A stretch of DNA of 64,000 nucleotides from Corythucha ciliata (lineage: Eukaryota; Arthropoda; Insecta; Hemiptera; Tingidae). This document shows, in pieces, positions 38,101 through 49,187 of the stretch. Below the pieces are notes generated by a model. It had not been told where the DNA came from and ran no database searches. It saw nothing but the letters and a program-made list of their open reading frames with translations. Numbering within the stretch: the first letter of the stretch is position 1; every line of letters starts with the position of its first letter. A program made the position numbers and the translations under genes. The DNA lies in contig CM075940.1 in NCBI GenBank assembly GCA_038030265.1, positions 16,815,604 through 16,879,603 on the forward strand. The letters are read 5' to 3'.

Positions 38101-38671
38101 TTTTGTTTTTTTTTTGCGCTTCGGCGACGTGGCCATTTTGCGCAGCCACTTAGACGAATAACTGCATACTACTGTTTTTCTTTTCTATCATAGGCTGAGC
38201 CACACGCATAGTCCAGCTACGGCAGTCTATTCATAAGGAATGGTAATCTCCTACGATATACGGACTGGGGGGTACTCGGAATATTCCCTTTCCAGTCTGG
38301 AGAGGGGTTGTAGCCAACGTGACTGAGCCGGTACTAGAGATGTTCCTAGCCCAGTCAAAACACATAGCTAAAACTAAACACAAATATCACAGTACATTTA
38401 AGTAAGACAGCCACACCCAATCTCGCCCTTTCGCACTTCCACGCCCATTCACTCAAATAAATACATTTATTACATACTAACATAAACTTTTAAATTTACA
38501 TAAAACGAACTTATAACACATATAAACGTAAATAAATAGATAAAAGGGGCCTAAAGAAGACATAGGAAATATATTACTGCCGTGGCTAAATATCAAAGTA
38601 CAAGTTGGCCTCGCGGAGAAACTGGAGTATTGGCTGAATCGGGGAGTGAACCGAGAGCAGTTCTTCAATTT
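38101..38671 (-). other. 3' UTR and poly(A) of the LINE
   Basis: About 555 bp of non-coding sequence follows the stop. On the minus strand it ends in an A-rich tract interrupted by a single C (plus-strand 38101-38115), directly against the target duplication. No canonical AATAAA sits next to the tail. This sequence is a good probe for sister copies. Confidence 0.65.
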
Positions 38672-39001
38672 TCAATGCCTGTCTTTCGCCCAGGACCCTG
38701 CATCGTTGTGCAGGGCGCGGCAATCTATCAATAAGTGCTCAAGAGATGACTCCCCTCCACACGCAGCACACCGCTGGAGCTCCCTGCCTTCAAGCAGGTG
38801 ACGGTGCGACAGGCGTGTGTGGCCAATGCGGAGCCTAGTAATCACTACTCCACCGCGCCTGGAGCAGTTCCCGACTGACATGCCTCGCACGTTTGGTTTA
38901 AAACGCTTCAGTCCCCAACCACTGGCTGTCCACCTCCACTGCCAAAGGCGTCGGAGGTGTGACTTGGTGGCCGCTTTAGCGTCTCTGGCGGGAACGGCCA
39001 T
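38672..39001 (-). pseudogene. LINE C-terminal region with Cys/His knuckle
   Basis: The frame holds a basic segment (ATKSHLRRLWQWRWTASGWG), then TRLRIGHTRLSHRHLLEG, then RCAACGGESSLEHLLIDC. The last has the CxxC...HxxxxC zinc-binding pattern that closes I/R1/Jockey ORF2 proteins. It is in the same frame as the RNase H remnant and ends at a natural-looking stop at 38672. This part appears the best preserved of the copy. Confidence 0.85.
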
Positions 39002-39040
39002 CGTTTGGTCCGGGTTCCCGGACGCGGCTTGTGTGAGCCA

Positions 39041-39229
39041 TCAGCCATCAAGTGCCCGGCAAATGGCATATAATTCCGCCGTATAAATACTTGCATGAGG
39101 AGCTAGTGTCCATGAATGGACCACGTCCCTCAGCACGACTGCACATCCCACACCCGAGTCTAACCGTGACCCGTCGGTGTACATGGGTGTGAAGTCCACG
39201 AAGCGCTTAGGCAATTCGCGAAACTCCAC
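39041..39229 (-). pseudogene. Partial RNase H domain of the LINE
   Basis: MYTDGSRLDSGVGCAVVLRD followed by ASIYTAELYAICRAL is the first half of a LINE-type RNase H, with the first catalytic Asp (YTDGSR) and Glu (TAEL) present. A stop follows directly at 39041. The second half, with the DSLSA-like and HVGI-GNE parts carrying the remaining catalytic residues, is missing; a short GNPDQ phrase just downstream may be all that is left. The domain lies in another frame than the polymerase, overlapping its end by 23 bp, so a frameshift separates them. Confidence 0.85.
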
Positions 39230-40526
39230 CCGTTAGACGATGGGCGGGGTGCTTTTTTTTTAGATGCCGGGCCAGTTCGAGACATATTCGGGGAGCTGGC
39301 ATGGCCCAAGGAGGGGTTGGCAAGGCCTTGATAGGCATCACCCCTACCAGCGGGATGTCGTTGCTCGAACGCTCCTCCTCGGTCCTAATGGCTAGCGGTC
39401 GAGTTCGGGTGGGCAATAAACCATATTTTGTACGATACGGATCCTCAGTAATCATGCCAAAAGCGAAGTGCGATGGCATTGCCCGTACTCCGGCCGCATA
39501 GTTCAGGGTTGATTGCACCCTGCGTAATACAAGGGGCATCTCCCCAGCGGCGCAGTACAGACTTTGAATGGGGCTAGTCATAAACGCACCTGCTACCACT
39601 TGGAGGCCTGAATTGAACACTTTATCCAACGCCTCAAGGCAAGTTCTTCGAGCCGATCCGTAGATCGGGGCTCCATAATCCAGTTTCGATCTGACCAGGG
39701 CATCGAAGAGTTTAATTAGTATTCTCTGTTCAGCGCCCCAGTTCAGATTTGCCAACGTCTTGACGGCATTTAATGCTTTTTTACTTCTCGCACTCAGGTC
39801 GGCAATATGAGGCTGCCATAGTAGTGCCCTGTCGAAAGTCAAGCCGAGAAATCTGGTGCTATCTTGGAAAGCCAGATGTACGCCATTCATGTGGAGAGTG
39901 GGATTACAATGGGGCCTGCCTCCGTCTCCTGCAGAAGTGGACGCCCGTGGTCTTTTTTGTGTTAAACGTGAAACCGCAAGTCTCTCGGCCGGAGCGACGA
40001 GGGTGTTTATCGCCGATTGCGCTGCCGATTCTACCTCGCATAGGTCTTTTCCGGAGAGGAAGATACCTAAGTCGAGTATTTTATATTTTCGGCAACGCAC
40101 TCTGCAATTACGTTGACGGCAATAAGAAATAAATTGCTCGAGCACATGTTGTGCCGTCAACACCGACCCCAGTCTAACGCGGAATCTTCTGCTACTCAAA
40201 AAGCTAGTAAACTTAAGAAGTTTTCCGCAGAAGCCCCAGTGATGGAGTTTCCTCAAGACGCCAAATCTCCACGTCGTGTCATAAGCCCGTTCGAGGTCGA
40301 AGAACACGCCTACAGTGCAGTAATGGTGCAGAAAGGCGTGCTGTATTTCAGCCTCTACTAGAGCCAGCTGGTCCAACGTTGAACGGCTCTTTCGGAAACC
40401 CCCCTGGTATTGGCTCAGGAGACCACGGGACTCCAGCTCATAAACGAGCCGGTAGTTGACCATGGACTCCATCACGTTTCCCAGACAACTTGTTAGTGAT
40501 ATAGGGCGGTAACTATTTGAGTCCAT
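39207..40526 (-). pseudogene. LINE reverse transcriptase, 439-codon open frame lacking its catalytic YxDD box
   Basis: The longest open frame in the window. It starts inside the polymerase at NSYRPISLTS. It continues with QGGFRKSRSTLDQLALVEAE (about residues 41-60), motif A FFDLERAYD (75-83) and the RFRVRLG strand (115-120). Two deletions follow: the PQGS motif B expected after SVLTAQHVLEQ is gone, and the YxDD metal-binding box expected just before IFLSGKDL (155-162) is reduced to a lone Asp with a frame change around it. The thumb is intact: RFLGLTFDRALLWQPHI and SKLDYGAPIYGSA are typical of I/R1/Jockey elements. The frame is long by luck, because the deletions happened to keep it open. It cannot polymerise DNA. 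Confidence 0.9.
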
Positions 40527-40559
40527 GTATTGAGTGCCATGGCACGAGATTTATTCTCT

Positions 40560-41258
40560 ATAACTGCAACCAGTGCCCGCAGAAAGACTTTTTTCAAAAG
40601 CAGGGCTGGTGTTAAGGAAAGCAAGAAATCGGCTTAACTGTGAGTCAGCCCGAAGCTTTCTCTGCCTCAATTCATGGATGAATTTTAAAACTTTAAATGA
40701 ACCATACGACGCCTGAGTTTTTTTCACGACTTTTTCTTATTTTTTGTTCCTTGTTTTTTCTATTATATAATTTTTTTCGTTTATTTCATTGTTCAACTAT
40801 ATGTAATATAATTGAAACAGCTACCATAAACAGGGTGCATGTAGTGGAGGGGCCAGTAAGTAGAATTATATGACACAACCGTTTTTTTTTCAACTACTTC
40901 TTTTAATCTTTAACCAGAAATTTATACCGTGGGCTTGATCGCAGTGCAGTTCCGACCAGTTCTTGAATCTTCCACGCATACGTGGTTGTGATTTGAGAAT
41001 ATTCAAATTCCACCGCCGCATCCACGGGACGTTCAATAACTGTTAGGAATTGTACGGTGAATAAGCCTTGTGTTAACGTTAACTCGATCCAGTTGTCTTC
41101 TGTAGTTCTTTAAAATGCATATGAAACACGCTGAAATAGTTCCTTGCAGCTTGGGGCGGGAAGAAAACAAAAAAAAAACGGCCCGGGCCGGGCTGTCATA
41201 TTTTGGATCGGGCCGGGCCAGAGATATCAAAACTCGGGCCGGGCCGGCCCGAATCCAT
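40560..41258. repeat. Foreign insert inside the LINE, with GGGCCGGGCC minisatellite
   Basis: About 700 bp between the linker and the polymerase shows no LINE coding in any frame I read. At 41160-41250 the phrase CGGGCCGGGC(C) recurs three times at about 26-28 bp spacing, beside an A10 run. The remainder (40700-41030) is very AT-rich, with TATATAATTTTTTT-like runs. It probably replaced the N-terminal fingers of the reverse transcriptase. Exact edges and family are unknown. Confidence 0.5.
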
Positions 41259-41432
41259 CCCTTATGAGCTCTGGCAAGTTCACTGGGAGTGTTCCCACAC
41301 CTCCCTCGCCGATACTTTCCCGGCATAGTCAGCGAGAGAGGTGCGGCGTGCGTCTTCAATAATTCTTCTTTCATGGGCCCGAGCAAGTCGAAATCTGGCC
41401 AAGCTATCCTCTTAAGGATGTCATCGGAGCTC
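41259..41432 (-). pseudogene. LINE linker between endonuclease and reverse transcriptase
   Basis: After a TGA at 41421-41423 the LINE linker resumes in another frame. It reads ARAHERRIIEDARRTSLADY and then AGKVSAREVWEHSQ, which is the basic helix followed by a VWxH phrase commonly placed before the polymerase in this group. It breaks off near 41259 where GC-rich repeat sequence begins. Confidence 0.55.
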
Positions 41433-42155
41433 CCTTAGGGCTCTTTTTTTCAGGTGGTTAGCTGCCCCACACTCAGGTGTCCACCAGGGCACCAGCCGCT
41501 TGACCGTTTTTCCACCCTGGCGTCGCATCGAATCCGCAGCCACCTTCAGAATAGCTGAGGTAAATGATTCAGCGTCGTCAGCAGGGTCCCCTGTTAGGGG
41601 AACTGTCTGAAGCTGGTCACTGAAAAGAGCCCAGTCCGCCGACCTTGTCTCTCAGGATGGGGGTGACACGTAGTCCACGGTAGGTACATCAGAAGTTAAG
41701 AAAATCGGCAGATGGTCGCTTTCAAGCAGCTCACCACCCACAGACTACTGGATCCTTGTCGCCAAAACTGGGGACGCAAAGGCAAGGTCAATGCAGCTGA
41801 ACCGCCCCGACCTGGCCTCAAATCGCGTCCCCTCTGTGCCATTCAACAGAACCAATCGGGAATCGCTTATTACATCCTCTTAGGCGGTCACCTGATGGAG
41901 ATGTCCAAGTGGATCCCCACCAGACGTTGCGGGCGTTGAAGTCGCCCAACAACAACACCGGTGGAGGTAACTGGTCGATTAGCTCCGCCAAGGCCACAGG
42001 GTCCCGGTAAACGTCAGGTAAGTACAAGTTGCAAATGGTTCCATTGAATGGCGCTTTAACATTTATAGCAATGGCCTGTAGGGGCGTTGTTAGGCTTATC
42101 CTGGCTGTTGGAATATTTGATTTTATCTATATAGCCACGCCTCCGTGGGCTCGGC
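41433..42155 (-). pseudogene. LINE endonuclease (EEP/APE-like) domain, truncated
   Basis: Reading from the 5' break, the minus strand gives RAHGGVAI, a stop, SLTTPLQAIAINV, then NLYLPDVYRDPVALAELIDQ, then LLLGDFNARNVWWGS. The last is the DFNAxNxxWGS signature of LINE apurinic-type endonucleases, which nick target DNA. A frame change separates this from the C-terminal catalytic SDH (codons at 41712-41720) with LPIFLTSD after it. A TGA interrupts at 41652-41654, and WALFSDQL and VPWWTPEC segments typical of the linker follow. The N-terminal third, with the first catalytic residues, is missing. Confidence 0.8.
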
Positions 42156-42197
42156 CAACCCCTAGTTTGCGCAATATTTATTGTACGTGTATGGGCC

Positions 42198-42544
42198 GCT
42201 CTACTCTATCACGTGGAAAAAGTGAAAATAACGGTCAAGTTAAAAACAGTACGCTGGAATAGGAAAACTAAGGTGACCAGTCAAATTTATTTTAATACGC
42301 GCTGTTTTATACTTAAGGACAGCTATATTATGCTTAAGTAAATTTGATTGAGGTGTTTGAAACAGCCAGGCTACTGTGAGCAAAACCCCCCTGTACAGTT
42401 AATATTTATAATGTATGCGGTGTATTTCACGCAAAGCTCCCTTTGACTGGTCACTTGTGTTGGCGTTCCTTCCTTCTTATTCAAAAAGCCCTTCTGCTTA
42501 TATTTCCATCTAAACCCATAGAATTCTCGTTTAACTATATCGCT

Positions 42545-42581
<37 letters not shown>

Positions 42582-43984
42582 GATCAAGTTGAGTTGAAGA
42601 ATATTCATCAATAGGAAATATACCGCGCTTTGACGCGGGCCCAGAGGGGCAAATATAGCTCAAGGACTTTCCCTCTTGTGCGATAATAATACAGCTGAAT
42701 CCAAATAGCAATCAAAAGGCTCATTAGTGCGCATCAAAGTGTTGATATTTACCTGGTGATAGGCGAGGCGTATACCGAGAAACAGACGTGTAGAGCAATT
42801 AATATCAAATCATGCAGCGGGAGGGGGTACGGATATACGAATATGAGAAGTGCTCTAAAGACATTGCAATGTCAAGGCAGCACTTGGCGGGGCCCCGAAT
42901 TATGAAGTGTCACTCATCTTAAATAAGGGCATCCAGAGTGGATTTATGGGTGCTCTGAATAACATTGGTCCTCGGAAAGAGGTAAGGTGGAGGGGGGGGG
43001 AGAAAGATGACACATTTTCAAATCGCATTATTCATGGTTGTCAACATGAAAATGAAATAAAATAAAAAGTTTTAAAATGAGAGTAAATTCCACTGTCAGA
43101 GAGGGGTGAAGGGAGCGAGTAAGATAAACAGCTTTGGAATGGCTAGCCAAAAAAAGGGGGAGCATTTTCTAACCTGTAGCTCTTCATAGCCAGTTATAGC
43201 AACTAATTGTTCAAATGGGACGGGGTTAAATGTAGTGGATGAGCTGACCCATCTCTCCGTTACCAATTAAGCCCCCTATACGACCGTAACCCAGGGACTT
43301 CTCCATGTTTTATAGCTAATTATCTGTCACACAAAGCCTCAGACTACCATAATTTTATTATTTATAGTGTTTTTTTAACCCTGGAAAATGATTTTAAAAA
43401 AGGTTTCATTAATGACGATTTGAATGATTCGCTAAAAGAGAAAGAACATTACTTTTTCAATATACCGGTAAGAAGGAAAAGACACACCACACCACACCCC
43501 GCCATCAAACATGTAATTTACGCAAAGCCTCGACGGAGAGCAAATACCACGCACAGAGTGTGGGAAAGGTGGAAGTGTCAGTTTTGCGAGGGATATAGTG
43601 AGAATACTGAGAGGTTTACAATACGAAAGGAATCTTTTACATCAGACCCCCTTCAGTCCTTATTTCTATACAGCGCTGCTGAGGGCTGAGTGCTTCTTAA
43701 AAGACACCCAGTTTACCAGTATACAGAGAGAGAAAAATGGTGGGGCTCCGAGTTGCCCCGTCTATCATTTCTATAAATTGCTTTAAAAACTTTAATTTCG
43801 ATACAAAAAAGCTTTAAAAGTAATTATCACGTCCTCAGATGATAGCTCACCCCCACACCCCTTCCCCATCGGTGAAGTTGCTAAATGTCAACGATCTGAT
43901 GGGATGGGAAATCGGGACCGAGCAAACAAAACATGGTGTTGTCGTGGGGGAAAGGGATAGCCCGGTGTTGAGTAGTTCCTGGTC
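42198..43984. other. Unassigned sequence with an A32 run
   Basis: Contains the poly(A) run at 42546-42577 and a G9 run at 42992-43000. Frames at 43420-43689 and 43598-43786 have no motif. Nothing else could be supported. Confidence 0.4.
42539..42584. repeat. A32 run flanked by 7-bp inverted repeats
   Basis: ATCGCTC (42539-42545), then 32 A, then GAGCGAT (42578-42584). The flanks are exact reverse complements, so the poly(A) sits as a loop between short arms. It could be a chance expansion of an A run at a small hairpin or the tail of a lost retroposon. Confidence 0.7.
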
Positions 43985-44058
43985 GCCGCGGTGTCTTGGT
44001 GGTCTATAAGAGCCGTACCGGAGATACGGTGCCCGGGTTCGATTCCCGCTCCGTGGCA
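43985..44058 (+). tRNA. tRNA-like sequence, probably a SINE head or tRNA pseudogene
   Basis: A 74-nt cloverleaf can be drawn. The acceptor stem GCCGCGG (43985-43991) pairs with CCGTGGC (44051-44057) with one G-T pair, leaving A as discriminator. The D arm is TCTT/AAGA and the anticodon stem CCGTA/TACGG. The T arm holds GGTTCGATTCC, an exact match to the pol III B-box consensus. The loop CCGGAGA places GGA at the anticodon (serine), but position 33 is C where U is expected, there is no long variable arm as in serine tRNAs, and the T stem has a mismatch. No T4 terminator follows closely. These faults fit a tRNA-derived SINE head or a dead tRNA copy better than a working gene. Confidence 0.6.
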
Positions 44059-47000
44059 ATTTCTCTTTCTCACGACACATAAAGCACCATGTCACTGTTG
44101 TCTATAAATTGCGCTAAATTCAACAGTAGCGGGTGACTGAGAAAAGGAAATAAAAGAAAGGGTGAAGTGGTGTTTTTTGAAGGACCCAGCTCCTCTCCAA
44201 TTCCCCGCGCTTTTAATGTAACCCAAAAACCAAAACATCCTATCTCTAGCTTCCAAGGCTTGAAGTATGGTTTATAAGGAGTGCTCGCTTCGGATGGTAG
44301 TCACGGCGTAGGCTGCTGAGCGCTTCCCTCTAAACTGCTCCCTGCATTCATGAGAACAATTTTGTTCAACCCCCTCCCCCCTCGTTCAACACATTGGAAG
44401 CCCAAAAGTGCACCTCTCTACATAAACAGTAGGAACTGCCCAGTTGGTGCTGAAAACTTCTCCTTAGACCTGGAACGAGAGGAAAAAGCTTTTTGCCACA
44501 ATTTAATTAAAACATTCTCCCCTCGCCCTCCAATCACCATATAAATTCTTCAATTTCTTCACTACCCCTATCTCCATTTACATCATTCGTCAAGATCTAC
44601 TCTTGAAATATATTATAATTTAAACGACACTCCCACTACACCACCATCATTCGCGGAGTCTTTAAAATTCTGAGACACAACGCTCTTCTAAAAAAATATG
44701 CGACCTAATTAACCTTAAAAATAAGGGATGCGGCTATTTGTTTATACGCTGTAATTTCGAGTTAAAAATGAAGATGAGTTAAACGACTTAAATTTGAATT
44801 TTTTGAGAGTTAAATTTGCAGACCCACCGCTTCCCCCCCCCCCTAACCGCCCATCGTACAACCCTGAACAGTTGACTGCCTAATGGTCTCAACGCCGTAA
44901 TTTAGTGTTCATTAGTTACGACTGCGAAATATTTTATACTTACAAAATAAATTACGAGCTTTCTCTGGCGGCCATAGCATTTGCTCCTGACCACCCGCAG
45001 GCTTTTCTTTTTTTTAAGGGGTAAAAAAAAGGTGAAAATTTTAATTTCTTATTTAGGGGTTGCACCGGAAAACTCCAGTTATAATGTGATTTTTGAAGAA
45101 AAAAACAACAACAACTTCGTGAAAAAACTCACCCTTAGTGATAATTCGTAAATTTTTAGTGATTTTATTTCCCTTTTAAACATTCCTGATGTTTAAAAAC
45201 TGTCCATTTCGTATGATTGCTCCTTTAATAAACTCTCACAGCCCTCAAGCTCTTCAACTGTTGTGTTTGAAGTTTCAGCCCTCCCCCCTCCCCACAGCTT
45301 CACCACCACCCACCTAAAGTGAAAAAAAGACAATACATTGTTCGCTTCAGTGAAATTAGCCGCAAAACATTCGAGTGAGGGGGGGGGGGGCTCAGGGCCA
45401 CACGTTCCAGCAGATTCATTTAATGCTCGAATTAATGTTTTTAGCGTGTCCTTTGTGGCTGGATAGGGCGAGGAATTCTGAGGGATATTTTTACTTTAGT
45501 AATTATCCCAAAGCATTCTGTGTGGCAAACACCGTTTTACATACACTTGAAAAAAAACAAACAACAACAAAAAAAAAGAGAGGTTTTTATTACTGACTTA
45601 TTCAATTAAGAGGCTGTTTCGCGGTATCCTGGAAGCAAAATATACCGAAAAAGGTAGCTTTTAACAATGGCAATAAATTGTGCAGGTGTTGAGAATTTTA
45701 AATGTTGTTAAATAAAATTACTTATCTTAGATACCAGTAATTCCGAGCACGTTTGCAGGTAATCAATTAAAACAGAAGAAAAATGTTAATAGACATTAAC
45801 TTTCGCAGTTAATAATCTAATTTGTTTTATCAAGGTCAAAAGCATAGTTTAACATTGTTTTAGCAAAGCGGTAATTACACCCATTTAATTAAATTTACAT
45901 CAAACAATGTAGCTTTCCAAGCAGAGCTGATAATACTCCATTCCTTAAAAAAAAAGAAGAAAAAAAAAACACAGACTCTAAAAATTGTATTATGATAAGT
46001 ACTCCGGCCTCTACACCCGCCTCTAATGTAACACTTAAAGACCGCCTTCAGTGCAAAATAAGATTCACTTGCGTATAAATAATCGGTTTCCCGTCCTTGT
46101 GTCATGTTAAACAAGGTGGCGCACGTAATTAATGGTCGTCCCTCTCCTTAAGTTGAGAGTTCACATGCGTCATTGCTGATGGCGTGCACAAGGGCCCCGG
46201 GGTTTTTTTGGTATCTTCTTACAGTAGGAATCATGTGTGTAAGAATGGAGTGATTGGAACGTCGTGGGGTGGTGAGGAGTGGCAGAGTGAGCCAGACAAT
46301 CCTGTGAAATCTTTTGTGTGCGAAGCTAATTCTTTTGAATAAAAAACCGTGTTCGAGTTGGTTCTTCAAATCATATTGCTTTGAACCTAATACACAACTT
46401 AAACAACCCAGAATTGAGTTTTTCATCTTCGACTCTAGGCAAACAAGTGAATAAGGGAAAAATCAGTCGAATTCACGAGGTTGATGCTGAGGTCTTCCCC
46501 ATAACTTCTTCCAACAACTTCGGATCTCTCGTATGACAACTAGCCCGTTGTTTCACCTTTACTGCGACGAGAAAGTTATTGTAAATTATAATTAAAATGC
46601 TTCCGTCGTTGTCTGACGTGATTAATGTTATTCTAAGATGCCAAGTTCCGAAAAAATAATTATAAAGTCATTTGCGGGGCACTTAGCTAATGAAAATAAC
46701 TTGATTATAGCTAGAGTATTTCCTTGTAAAAACCTGATTGAATATCGATAGTTGTTGCTAAGAGAAGTCCCTCCCTCTTCCTCCACAGCGTACACAGCTC
46801 CAGCAAGAAGTTTCAACCGCAACTAAAAATATCCACACAAAATCTGCATCCACCAACTTCTCTTTCACCACACGCAATCAGTGTAAAGACAATCTTTATG
46901 TCGTTCCTTGTTGACAACTAGATTTTCCTTTTCTATAGCCGTACTTTTTGAGCTGTCCCTTTCTCCGGAAAGGGATTACGAAAATAAAGCCTTTTCATCC

Positions 47001-49187
47001 ACTTCTTGAACATTTTCAATTCGGCTAAGCCCTATTATCCTCTTCGTCAACATCCTGTCCTGCCCTTCCACCACGTGCTCATACCAAACCGATTATACTC
47101 TTTTTTCTTCATTTCCACTCTTCGAAAGAAAGCGCGAAAGGAGTCACCTCTTTTCTGGAATGTCCAGTATTATAATTGCCATCGATTTCAAGTAGACCCT
47201 CCCCCCTCCTTCCTCTTCTTTCAGTAAAATCTTCGATATCGCCAGCAAACAACCGTTTCTGTGTGCTCAGCACTCCAGTAATTTAATGAGTAAACCCGAG
47301 TTGGTTAGAATTCTTTTTTATACGGAGAAAGCGCTCGCGTTTCACATTATTTTCAGCAGAAACTTCCCCCGTTAAAGCTCCGGTGGCTGTGGACTGTTCT
47401 GTCCTATAATGGACAAAACTTGCCCTAAGTAGAAACTCGTGTTTTTTTGTGGCTGTTGTTGTTTTTCATCTCCAGATCATATAAAAGAATCGTACAGTTT
47501 TGCCATCCCTCAAGTCGCGCGAGTCAGTCTGAGCACATGCTCCTGTAAAAGGTGCTTACTTAACTCCGGATGTTTTATAAAACTTAAGAAAACAGAACAC
47601 CATAAACCAGACTATTAATCTCCTTCTAAGAGCCCATCAAGAAACACTAAAAATCTGGTAATTATTATATGAATGAAACCTGACTAAAAAAAAAAAGTTT
47701 TTTTTTTGTAGCCAAATCTCTCGCCCGCAACAGACGCTTGTTATTAATAGATTAAAAAGGAAAACAACGTTATGAAGAGGTATTTAAACGCAAAACGGCC
47801 AACCACCCACCCCCGTCCGTCCTACCAAAAAATTCGTAACCATCAGAGAAATATGGAAGTTAAAACAGGAAAGAGATATTTGTATGAAAAAGGGAATAGG
47901 ATAGACTGCGTCTGTTGAGTCGAGATATGATGCCTAATCTTATAAATCACCGCGTTAGATTAAGTACAGCGGCACCATCATTTCCACTATTCAGATTTTA
48001 ATGGGACAGCTTTAAAAATTCAGGGTTTTCGCCTTCAAAAATTATATTAGGCGACTTGGATCGACGAAGTAGTGTAATAACTTGGCGTGAAATATTTGGT
48101 TTATCCCGTTCGTGGAGGGTCCCTTTACAAGATACATAAATATGATATCGTGCTAAACAAAAGTTTCGCGAGTGAAATAAGGCTGAGAACTCCTTACTTT
48201 TACACCAACCCCATTACTCTTGGATATATTATTGATGGAGGAGGGAGGGGGGGTTGAGTTTGGAGAGGAAAGTAGTTTTTTGAGACTTGATGATGAAGTC
48301 TATTGGAGCCCGAGTTTTAGAAGTAGTAATGTGGTAAGATTCACAGGGTTACACGACCTGCCTAGACCACTCAAGATATGGTCATTACCTTGCCTTGCCT
48401 GGCCTGTGCTTCATGTCTACGCAGAATGTTACACTTCCCTCACCCCAGCCCCCCAGCGCACACACACATACCCTGACGAGGGCTTCGTATCCTTGAGTTT
48501 TTTCTACGTAACAGTAATAAATTCCGGAAGTACTGGTGGATAGTCTGAAAATTAAGTTTCCTCGCTATTAAGCTGATTCAAAACGTATAGTAGATGTCGT
48601 CTGATCCGCATGGATAAAAATAGGCTCTCTGAATAGAAATTTTGTGCTCTTTCCAATGGGCTCATCATTTTTGCCATTGCAACAATTATTGCGCGGGAAA
48701 CAAGAACAGTGCAAATGGTCATTTCGATCAGAAATGAGGTGCCCCGTCACTGATTTTTCTCTGTCCAGTCGTTTTTTGTACACCTTATATAATGCAAAAC
48801 GCTCACTTTTTACCAATTTAAGACACTGGTGGTCATTCAGTGATGTTGATGTTTCTCAACTCTTCTCGATGTTGAGAACTAGGACAAGTATACTTTTCGA
48901 TAACTCGAGATAACTGTCAGCAAATATTCTTTAGATCAGTGCGAGTAGTAACTGTGTGCATTTTCAGCGTCCTCGAACTATTTTTTATGTCGATTCCGGA
49001 AGCTTTACGCGGGTTTTCCGCAAATAAGTTCCTCCCTATAGTCTGACGATAGGAGAGTGGAAAGGAAATGCACTTGAGCGCTGACTTTTTTGAAACACTT
49101 CACAAATAAACGCACTCACACACTGATACATTTTAGTGGGGCAGGAAAAATGCAGAAAATTAAAACTTGTAGCTCTGGGGGGGGGGG
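44059..49187. other. Unassigned non-coding stretch
   Basis: The first 100 bp may be the body of a SINE whose head is the tRNA-like sequence, but no second copy was found to prove it. Homopolymers lie at 44833-44843 (C11), 45379-45390 (G12) and 49177-49188 (G12). The 107-codon plus frame at 48220-48543 and other short frames show no motif. Confidence 0.35.

Larger units (their letters stand above)
38101..42155 (-). mobile_element. 5'-truncated I/R1/Jockey-group LINE, about 4.05 kb
   Basis: A non-LTR retrotransposon in minus orientation. Its order in its own direction is endonuclease (from 42155), linker, reverse transcriptase, RNase H, Cys/His knuckle, 3' UTR and poly(A), which shows as a T-rich run at 38101-38115 on the plus strand. 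Flanking sequences CAACTCCTAGTTT (38088-38100) and CAACCCCTAGTTT (42156-42168) match at 12 of 13 positions and are the likely target site duplication. The copy starts inside the endonuclease, so it is 5'-truncated, the usual result of incomplete target-primed reverse transcription. Stops, frameshifts and internal deletions make it inactive. Presence of RNase H argues for the I side of the group. Confidence 0.85.
37968..42197. mobile_element. Small inverted-repeat element (about 170 bp) split by a LINE
   Basis: The sequence GGCCCACACGTACAATATTA and onward (37968-38000) matches, in reverse complement, the sequence ending at 42197 (42162-42197), over about 33 of 36 positions. Both arms include CACGTACAAT or its complement and a CTAGTTTG/CAAACTAG inner edge. 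Inside the left part is a further palindrome, ATTGCACAAACTAGTTTGCG, at 37987-38006. Removing the LINE at 38101-42155 and one copy of its target duplication leaves a compact hairpin-rich element of about 160 bp. Its own target duplication was not identified and the family is unknown. Confidence 0.7.

Noticed and set aside
39301..40361. Several plus-strand frames opposite the LINE polymerase
   Set aside because: They are antisense shadows of the well-supported minus-strand reverse transcriptase.
43985..44058. Functional tRNA-Ser(GGA) gene
   Set aside because: No long variable arm, C at position 33, a mismatch in the T stem and no close T4 terminator; kept as a tRNA-like SINE head or pseudogene.
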